From NCBI GenBank assembly GCA_023411115.1, contig JAEYPF010000019.1:157737-221736 (forward strand): a stretch of 64,000 nucleotides of DNA, given 5' to 3'. Source of the DNA: Methanobacteriota archaeon (GTDB lineage Archaea; Methanobacteriota; Methanobacteria; Methanobacteriales; Methanobacteriaceae). Shown piece after piece: positions 58,245-64,000 of the stretch. The stretch's first letter is position 1. The number at the start of each line of letters is the position of its first letter. Made by a program: the position numbers and the translations under genes. The notes below the pieces were generated by a model that searched no databases, was not told where the DNA came from, and saw only the letters and a program-made list of their open reading frames with translations.

Positions 58245-58596
58245 CAGAATCACCAAGATTTGCAATCATAGAAAGGACATTTGACTTTTTCTTAACGGTC
58301 TTCATGATGTTTGCAGGTCCGATTATGGTCAGTCCAACGGTTTTCTTCTTTGAAATTCCAAAGAGAGATTTTTTGTCCTTTTCAAGGGTGTATATATCAA
58401 TTCCAACGAAGTTTTCAATGTCAATTTCTCTCATGGTAGTTTCTATAAGTTCCGCTTCTTCTTCAGGACTTAATCCGCCTTCTATGATTACAAGATCTCC
58501 TCCTTTAACTCGATCAACAATCATTGATACTTTTTCCATGCTTGTATGAGTAAGAAGAGCATCTGAAGATAGAAAATCCATTTTTAAACCGTTCAT
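58228..58596 (-). CDS. DUF2073 (OapB/ArvB-like) protein
   Basis: 122 residues: [55 protein letters not shown], then [26 protein letters not shown]. This is the DUF2073 archaeal family found beside an Era-like GTPase and a zinc ribbon. The role is not established; the haloarchaeal name refers to position beside an origin gene. It overlaps the zinc-ribbon gene at the end and follows the GTPase by about 37 bases. Confidence 0.82.
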   Translation of the reverse strand: MNGLKMDFLSSDALLTHTSMEKVSMIVDRVKGGDLVIIEGGLSPEEEAELIETTMREIDIENFVGIDIYTLEKDKKSLFGISKKKTVGLTIIGPANIMKTVKKKSNVLSMIANLGDSGASLH

Positions 58597-58633
58597 TTTG
58601 ATACCTCAATATGATCATTATTAATTATCTAAA

Positions 58634-59254
58634 TTATCGGAACCTCTTAACCATTGCATCATAAAGATTCCCAGTATTTTCACCGTGAAGTGCAGAAATA
58701 GGCACCACTGTATGTTGAGGGAATACTGATGCAATACGTTCCGGTGAAGCTTCAGGAACATCAATTTTATTTGCAACAATTACAAATGGAATTTTCCTTG
58801 CTTCTAAATTCCCTATTATTGTAATATTGGCCTGTGTAAGAGGATCTTTAGTAGCATCAACAACCAGAAGAACGCCAGTAACGTCATCTAACCATTTAAT
58901 AGCTTCTATTATTCCTTTAGTTGCTTCTTTTGCCCTTTCTTTTGCCTCGACTTCAGATAGGCCAAACTGCAGGAAATTTTTATAATCTATTTTTGTTGCT
59001 ATTCCTGGTGTATCTATTATGTCGAAGTCAAGTTCAATTCCATTTTGTTTTATGCTTACATGTTCTTGCCTGTAAACTTTTCTTGTCTCGTGGGGAATTT
59101 CAGATGTTAAACCTAGCGGCTTTCCAAGCCAGTCATTGGTCATTGTGTTTGCTAGTGTAGTTTTTCCGGAATTTGGGTGACCATACAGTCCTATTTTTAA
59201 TTTTTTGTCTTTTCCAAGTAGTCTATTCAAGAATCTTCTGAAAATGCTCGGCAT
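58634..59254 (-). CDS. Era-like GTPase (OapA/ArvA-like)
   Basis: About 206 residues: [17 protein letters not shown] (G1), a G3 at [12 protein letters not shown] (G4) and [10 protein letters not shown] (G5). The segment [22 protein letters not shown] forms switch I. The N-terminus is short and basic ([15 protein letters not shown]), perhaps membrane- or RNA-binding. It is the first gene of the GTPase-DUF2073-zinc-ribbon trio. ATG 59254 is chosen because GTGAT precedes it and longer versions overlap the upstream gene. Confidence 0.85.
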   Translation of the reverse strand: MPSIFRRFLNRLLGKDKKLKIGLYGHPNSGKTTLANTMTNDWLGKPLGLTSEIPHETRKVYRQEHVSIKQNGIELDFDIIDTPGIATKIDYKNFLQFGLSEVEAKERAKEATKGIIEAIKWLDDVTGVLLVVDATKDPLTQANITIIGNLEARKIPFVIVANKIDVPEASPERIASVFPQHTVVPISALHGENTGNLYDAMVKRFR

Positions 59255-59258
59255 CTTA

Positions 59259-59957
59259 TCACTCTTTATATATTTGGCCAGGTTCAAGGATAACAACCTT
59301 CACTTTTTTGTTAATTGATTCAACCCTATCAGCGAATTCTTCAGGGTCCTGCTCAATTACAGGAAATGTATTGTAGTGCATTGGAATTATGATATCTGGA
59401 TCAATCCACTCTGCAGCTATTGAAGCTTCAAATGGTCCCATGGTGTATCTATCACCAATTGGAAGTAATGCAATTTGTGGTTTATATATATCTCCTATTA
59501 CATTCTTCATATCTCCGAAAACACCTGTGTCTCCGGAATGATAAATTCTTTTACCGCTTTCAAGCTGTATTATAAAACCACAGGCGCTTCCTCCGACCCC
59601 CATTTCTTCTATAAAATCCATATCGGATGAATGGTTCGAATTGACCATGGTTATTTTAATATCGTGGATTTTAATTGTTCCTCCAATGTTCATTCCCATG
59701 GTTTCAAAGCCCTGTTTTGCAAGATATACAGAATGTTCATGGTTTCCAACGATAATGGCACCTGTTCTGTTTGCTATTTCCATAGTATCTCCAAAATGAT
59801 CGGAATGTCCATGGGTAACACATATTACATCTGCATCTATTTCTTCAACTGTAACAGGACTAACAGGATTATTGCTTATAAAAGGATCTATTAATATTTT
59901 TAAATTTTCATCGGATATTATTTCAAATGCAGAGTGTCCAAACCATTTTATTTCCAT
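59259..59957 (-). CDS. UPF0173 MBL-fold hydrolase
   Basis: About 232 residues of the metallo-beta-lactamase fold: [13 protein letters not shown] start, [11 protein letters not shown] (HxHxDH), a histidine in [18 protein letters not shown] with the bridging aspartate and [11 protein letters not shown] at the end. This is the UPF0173 subgroup of metal-dependent hydrolases, function unknown. ATG 59957 is preferred, with GGAGAT six bases upstream. It is separated from the Era-like GTPase by four bases, so it shares the transcript. Confidence 0.88.
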   Translation of the reverse strand: MEIKWFGHSAFEIISDENLKILIDPFISNNPVSPVTVEEIDADVICVTHGHSDHFGDTMEIANRTGAIIVGNHEHSVYLAKQGFETMGMNIGGTIKIHDIKITMVNSNHSSDMDFIEEMGVGGSACGFIIQLESGKRIYHSGDTGVFGDMKNVIGDIYKPQIALLPIGDRYTMGPFEASIAAEWIDPDIIIPMHYNTFPVIEQDPEEFADRVESINKKVKVVILEPGQIYKE

Positions 59958-59974
59958 AAATGTATCTCCATATA

Positions 59975-61168
59975 TTAGAATTGGTTTATTTCCATTTCTA
60001 TATCCTGTGAGAGATTCCATGCTTCTTCAAACATTCTCTCAATTTCTTCAATGGATTTCTGGTCTTTATAAATTACACCTACCTCGAAACTTTCGTATAT
60101 AGGGTCAGTAGATATTATTAAACCATTCTCCTCATCCGATACAATTGCTACTGTATGGACGTGGGGCATGGTTCTTATTTCGACATTATTATCCATTAAA
60201 AGTCTAATGAGCTCAACTGATGCATCATCATCCAGGCTTGCTTCCTGAATAATCATCTTACTTTCTGTTTCCATAAACCTTTTAAGAACACTTACATCTA
60301 CATTGCGGACCCATGGATACATCATTAATATTCTTTTATTTGCCTTTAAAATGGTATCTTTCATTGTATCCTGTACTTCACCAGCATCAAAAGACCATAT
60401 TATACTTGGATCTTTTGATTCTGATTTAATTTGATCCAGTGTTCCTTTGAAAGAATCCAGACGTTCTTCGATGAGATTTTCTATATCCTTGGTATTTTTG
60501 ATGTAACTTTCCTTTAACTTGTTTAATCTGTTTTTAACAAATTCATCTTCAGTTTGGGAGGTAGTTTTCACCGGTTTCACCTTTTTTCTCATTTTAGGTT
60601 CTTTTTCTATTGCTTCTGGACCTTTTGCAGATACTTCACTTGCTGCTGCTGGTGTTTTTTCCTTTGTTACCGCTGGCTTCATTGCTTTATGCTTTTCTTC
60701 CGTTGCTTGTGGTTCTTTTAAGTTTCCTTTAGCTTTAATGGGCTCTCTTAAATCTTTTGATACTCGTTTAGGCTTAATTTTTCGCGGAATGGTATGTGTT
60801 TCTTCACTTGCGGCGATAGTTCCTGATTCAGAAGCTACCATTGTTTTAATTTTTTCAGTTTCTTGTGGTTTTTTGACTGCCATGGGCTTTCTTGCTGAAG
60901 GCTCTGATTTTTTAGGTATAATTTTCCCGGTGCTTTTGGAAGAGTTTTCCTTTTTTTTAGGCAATTTCATTTCAGGTGCTCGGATATTGAAGTCCCCTGA
61001 TTCAATTCTGCTTCCAAACATGATTAATAATATTGCCCCTAAAACAGAAATAAATAGTCCCATAAAGAACAATAAAGGATTTGGTGGGGTTGCAAATCCA
61101 AAAGACATAGCGTAAAAACCCCCAACAATTAACACAATCCCCAAAGCTGTAACAATTAAATTGATCAT
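59975..61168 (-). CDS. Membrane-anchored protein with C-terminal PLD/TrmB-like domain
   Basis: About 397 residues in three parts. Two hydrophobic segments at the N-terminus ([42 protein letters not shown]), a long Lys/Pro/Glu/Ala-rich linker (about 65-205), then a soluble domain ([32 protein letters not shown] ... [20 protein letters not shown]) resembling the phospholipase-D-like C-terminal domain of TrmB-type regulators. HxK motifs of active PLDs are absent, so sensing rather than catalysis is likely; this is inference. ATG 61168 has GGAGG six bases upstream. First gene of the run 61168-57939. Confidence 0.7.
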   Translation of the reverse strand: MINLIVTALGIVLIVGGFYAMSFGFATPPNPLLFFMGLFISVLGAILLIMFGSRIESGDFNIRAPEMKLPKKKENSSKSTGKIIPKKSEPSARKPMAVKKPQETEKIKTMVASESGTIAASEETHTIPRKIKPKRVSKDLREPIKAKGNLKEPQATEEKHKAMKPAVTKEKTPAAASEVSAKGPEAIEKEPKMRKKVKPVKTTSQTEDEFVKNRLNKLKESYIKNTKDIENLIEERLDSFKGTLDQIKSESKDPSIIWSFDAGEVQDTMKDTILKANKRILMMYPWVRNVDVSVLKRFMETESKMIIQEASLDDDASVELIRLLMDNNVEIRTMPHVHTVAIVSDEENGLIISTDPIYESFEVGVIYKDQKSIEEIERMFEEAWNLSQDIEMEINQF

Positions 61169-61455
61169 TTGATGCCTCCAACTCATATCTTTTATTTACC
61201 CATTATTATTATAATAATGAAGAGCCCATTTATACCCACTCTAAGCTTTAATTAATATTACTACAATAAAAATCTTTTTATTTACTCCAATCTATATGAA
61301 TCCATAATTAAATTTAAACTGATTATTTAAAATTCCCCGAAACACTCTTAAAATTTCTATTTTCAAAATTACTTAAATATTTAGATGGCATGATTGAATT
61401 ATTTTTGAAGTGCTTAAATTTGAATCTATTTTCAGCATTGGTTATTCTAAAACGA

Positions 61456-62607
61456 TTACTTTCCATGTTTTGCATATTTTAAAATAATTTCTGCTGCATT
61501 TTCTGCTCCATTATATTTAGAAAATTCTTTTTTTATAACGTTTGCTTTTTTCTTTAAATCATCATTGTGCAATATATCGTTTATATCATCTGAAAAATCT
61601 TTTAAATTTAATTCATTTACTTTCCTTATTACAGACAGTCCATATTTTTCCATGTTCAAAGCATTTTTAATCTGTTCGGGGTGATTATCAATAGGTACGA
61701 GTATACTGGGAATACCAAGTGAAGCCAGTTCCATTGTGGTATTATGGCCTGCAAGACTTACTACAACATCAGAAAGTTTCATCCATTCCATTATATTTTC
61801 TAAAAATTCTTTTTTTACTATTTTATCCGAATCAGGTATAAAATCAGATGTTATTTGGGGCCCGGTTACAATTATTATTTTATCGCAGTCTATTAATTTT
61901 GATGAACCTACAATGGTTTTAATTAGCTTTTTTCCAAATTCACTTCCTCCAACAGTAACGAGAACTATTTTCTCATGTTCATTGAACCCTAATTTTTTTC
62001 TAATTTCTTTTTTATTTCCAATTTTACACGGATTTTTTTTAAGAAAGGGACCAGTGAACGTAGTAATATCCCTTAATTTTGGAGGTATTTCAATGGAATC
62101 TTTTATATCTGGAACTATAATGGCATTACATTGATTTGACACGTCTATAATGAATCTTTTAAGCCCATTTTCAACATATTCAATGATTTTTTCATCAGGA
62201 TAAAGTTCTGTAAAATTAAGTGTTAACTCATTTGTTATCATAATGCATGGTATACCCAGAACTTTGCAGGTTATTGGGACAGAATAATGAGAATCTGCAA
62301 CTACAATATCTGGTTTGAACTTTTTTATAATTTTAGATTCGTTATATATGCTTTTAAGAAAAATGAAGGGTGTGTCAATTGATTTTTTAGCAGTATATTT
62401 GATATCAAGCCCGCCGCCATCACTATAAAATTTTATATCTGGTAATTTAGCAGTTTGGTACTCTCCAGACTTCAATAGCATTTCATAGCCAGAACCGTAA
62501 CTTGCAAAAGCAATATCCACATTTTTCTCCTGAAGCTTTTTTGCAAGTGTGGTATCTCTAGAAATATGACCTATACCTATCCCACACGTCATAAAAAGAA
62601 CTTTCAT
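61456..62607 (-). CDS. MurG/GT28-like glycosyltransferase
   Basis: About 383 residues of the GT-B fold: KVLFMTCGIGIGHISRDTTLAKKLQ at the start, PDIVVADSHYSVPITCKVLGIPCI, VLVTVGGSEFGKKLIKTI, and the UDP-sugar-binding C-terminal part SDVVVSLAGHNTTMELASLGIPSILVPIDNHPEQIKNA. The last is typical of MurG and related families. A role in surface polysaccharide or pseudomurein glycan synthesis is plausible. TTG 62613 and ATG 62607 are both possible starts behind GAGGT. Confidence 0.85.
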   Translation of the reverse strand: MKVLFMTCGIGIGHISRDTTLAKKLQEKNVDIAFASYGSGYEMLLKSGEYQTAKLPDIKFYSDGGGLDIKYTAKKSIDTPFIFLKSIYNESKIIKKFKPDIVVADSHYSVPITCKVLGIPCIMITNELTLNFTELYPDEKIIEYVENGLKRFIIDVSNQCNAIIVPDIKDSIEIPPKLRDITTFTGPFLKKNPCKIGNKKEIRKKLGFNEHEKIVLVTVGGSEFGKKLIKTIVGSSKLIDCDKIIIVTGPQITSDFIPDSDKIVKKEFLENIMEWMKLSDVVVSLAGHNTTMELASLGIPSILVPIDNHPEQIKNALNMEKYGLSVIRKVNELNLKDFSDDINDILHNDDLKKKANVIKKEFSKYNGAENAAEIILKYAKHGK

Positions 62608-62808
62608 TATCAATAAGACCTCTTAATTATTTTTGCAATTATAATTCAAGCAATTTTTACGTTTATTAAACATATAATTTTTTTTAAACTTATTGTAGCT
62701 TGGATATGTCTAAAATACTAATAAAATCATTAATATTCATACTATATGTAAAGCTTTTATATAATATGTTACCAACTCATAAATGGAGGCTTGACTGGAG
62801 GTAATGCT

Positions 62809-62994
62809 ATGGGGTTTTTAGAAGATGAATGCGGTCAGGGGGCAGCGGAATATATATTATTATTTGGCGGCGTTATCATTGTAGCGATAGCGGCACTGTT
62901 GATTTATAAGAATTATTTGTTTCCTAATCAAAGCCCATTTAATACTGCAGAAGATGTGGACAAAGTAAGAACAAATGTAACTACAAATGGATAG
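62809..62994 (+). CDS. Class III signal-peptide pilin-like protein
   Basis: 61 residues. The N-terminus [32 protein letters not shown] fits the archaeal class III (QXSXE-like) signal: charged leader, then G-Q at the cleavage point with Glu at +5 of the mature protein and a hydrophobic helix. EppA-type prepilin peptidases cut before the Q. The short outer part ([18 protein letters not shown]) may be glycosylated. ATG 62809 lies six bases after GGAGGT; the ATG at 62804 reads quickly into a stop. Confidence 0.85.
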   Translation: MGFLEDECGQGAAEYILLFGGVIIVAIAALLIYKNYLFPNQSPFNTAEDVDKVRTNVTTNG

Positions 62995-63072
62995 AAAAGA
63001 TTACGTTATAATTACTATGATGAAACATTATACTGATAATAAAGGATATTCAACGATTAAACTATTTTTAAA

Positions 63073-63639
63073 TTATTTATTCATTTGAGAATTTATATAA
63101 TTTATAAAATGTTCAAATATTTCTGTAGATCCTTTTTCGCTGCTTAGACCCAGAGCAAGTTTGTTTCGAAGTATCATTTTTTGATCCTGTGGCTGGGATC
63201 TAATGTAAAAAATGATTTCATTGAAAATGACATCTGAATTTCGTAAATTTATATTGAGCCGATTTTTACCTTCTATTTCTTCTATTTTCCTTTTAAAAAT
63301 AGTTTTCAGTTTGTATAATGTATCTTTTACTTCTAAAGGGTCATTACTTTCCAATTGTTTTATTAAAATATCTATTTCAAGTGGATCTGTTTTTATTATA
63401 CCAAAGATAATACCATCTGATTTTATAGATTGTATTCTCTTTATGCCGTTGTAAACATCGAAGTCGTATCCGACAATATATATTTTTCCTTCCTTTAGAA
63501 ATGACATTAAAATCTCGTTTAATGTTTTATCGGAAATATTAGACTGTTTCCGGATTTCTTCCAAAAGCTTTTTCCTAGAAAGTTCGTTTTCCCCAATAAT
63601 TTTAAATGTTAGCTCTTTCAATTTGCGATTTTTTGACAT
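63073..63639 (-). CDS. Hypothetical regulator-like protein between the pilin genes
   Basis: 188 residues, charged and helical. The first 55 residues (KLKELTFKIIGENELSRKKLLEEIRKQSNISDKTLNEILMSFLKEGKIYIVG) look like a winged helix: helix, RKKLLEEI, then a small strand. The rest is helical with ESNDPLEVKDTLYKLKTIFKRKI resembling a HEAT-like unit. I do not recognise the family. It is encoded opposite to the two near-identical pilins on either side, so it may regulate them; this is inference. Confidence 0.55.
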   Translation of the reverse strand: MSKNRKLKELTFKIIGENELSRKKLLEEIRKQSNISDKTLNEILMSFLKEGKIYIVGYDFDVYNGIKRIQSIKSDGIIFGIIKTDPLEIDILIKQLESNDPLEVKDTLYKLKTIFKRKIEEIEGKNRLNINLRNSDVIFNEIIFYIRSQPQDQKMILRNKLALGLSSEKGSTEIFEHFINYINSQMNK

Positions 63640-63890
63640 GTAAATTACACTCTTCTTTGATATGTGAGAATATGCACATAATACTATATAAAAACTAATG
63701 CTATGGTGATAATGAAATAGGTTATAGGAGTAGTAAGGGGAGTACGATAAGAACTTAAAGAGATGGAAATGAAATATGATACTGCCCTAAAACCTATTAT
63801 GATATGGGAATTTAATAATACTCTACCTATAATTTATATATTAGTAAAGGTATAGACAAAATTGCATAACTAAAATGGAGGTGCTGTATT

Positions 63891-64000
63891 ATGGAGTTTT
63901 TAAAAGATGAAGGTGGTCAAGGAGCAGCTGAATACATTTTACTGTTCGGTGGTGTCATCGTTATAGCGATAGCTGCATTATTGATCTACAACAGTTACTT
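63891..64000 (+). CDS. Second class III signal-peptide pilin, truncated by window end
   Basis: Only 36 residues are in the window: [36 protein letters not shown]. It is nearly identical in the first 33 positions to the pilin at 62809, with the same [10 protein letters not shown] cleavage region. GGAGGTG lies seven bases before ATG. The two genes form a duplicated pair about 1.1 kb apart. The mature tail is outside the window. Confidence 0.85.
   Translation, partial: MEFLKDEGGQGAAEYILLFGGVIVIAIAALLIYNSY

Noticed and set aside
62804..62821. ATG at 62804 as pilin start
   Set aside because: That frame stops after five codons; ATG 62809 gives the class III signal peptide.

Overview
The window is a 64-kb piece of an AT-rich archaeal chromosome that most resembles the order Methanobacteriales, probably Methanobacterium or a close relative. 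Four things point there: pseudomurein-type Mur ligases at the left edge; geranylgeranylglyceryl phosphate synthase and archaeal ribosomal proteins (S3Ae, L40e); two amt-glnK pairs whose promoters carry GGAA-N6-TTCC sites, the known operator of the methanogen nitrogen repressor NrpR; and class III signal-peptide pilins at the right edge. Starts are often GTG or TTG, with GGAGG or GGTGAT ribosome binding sites. I saw no rRNA, tRNA, CRISPR array, insertion sequence or prophage.

Layout. 1-5.3 kb: end of a pseudomurein cluster (two Mur ligases, a VanW-like surface protein) and a nucleotidyltransferase. 5.3-10 kb: a DUF2254 membrane protein, a DUF169 protein, GGGP synthase, L40e and Tsr3. 10-14 kb: a bacterial-looking island (AAC(3) acetyltransferase, three SRPBCC proteins, a VOC protein, an alpha/beta hydrolase) of visibly higher GC. 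14-23 kb: a fused ChlI/ChlD AAA-VWA protein, small zinc-ribbon and membrane proteins, DUF116, and an XRE-regulated membrane-protein/CPBP protease operon with paired inverted repeats around its promoter. 23-32 kb: S3Ae, DUF92, ApgM, GlmM, GlmU, gamma-carbonic anhydrase, HisC, a radical-SAM NrdG-like activase and an ASCH-TPR fusion. 33-46 kb: a nitrogen and pyridoxal block, with PdxS, a GTPase fused to a degenerate PII domain, an MBL-fold protein, amt-glnK twice, and the operon pdxT - split archaeal glutamate synthase - FrhB-like protein. 46-58 kb: malate dehydrogenase, HEAT protein, AksF/LeuB-type dehydrogenase, FBP aldolase/phosphatase, fumarase beta subunit, DUF2070, RqcH. 58-64 kb: the OapC/OapB/Era-GTPase set, a UPF0173 hydrolase, a membrane-anchored PLD/TrmB-like protein, a MurG-like glycosyltransferase, and two pilin genes flanking a putative regulator.

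The nitrogen block is the most interesting part. One apparent regulator covers ammonium uptake (amt1, amt2), PII signalling and glutamate synthase together with PdxT. The same block encodes two unusual proteins: a small GTPase carrying a C-terminal PII-like domain whose ligand-binding residues are changed, and an FrhB-family protein whose two halves are in reversed order. A second theme is a family of short hairpins, mostly with three-base loops closed by C-G, that form trains in intergenic regions near 18.4, 23.0, 40.9 and 50.4 kb. Two of these trains share a long segment in opposite orientation.

Functions are assigned from motifs and remembered family features only; no database search was possible.
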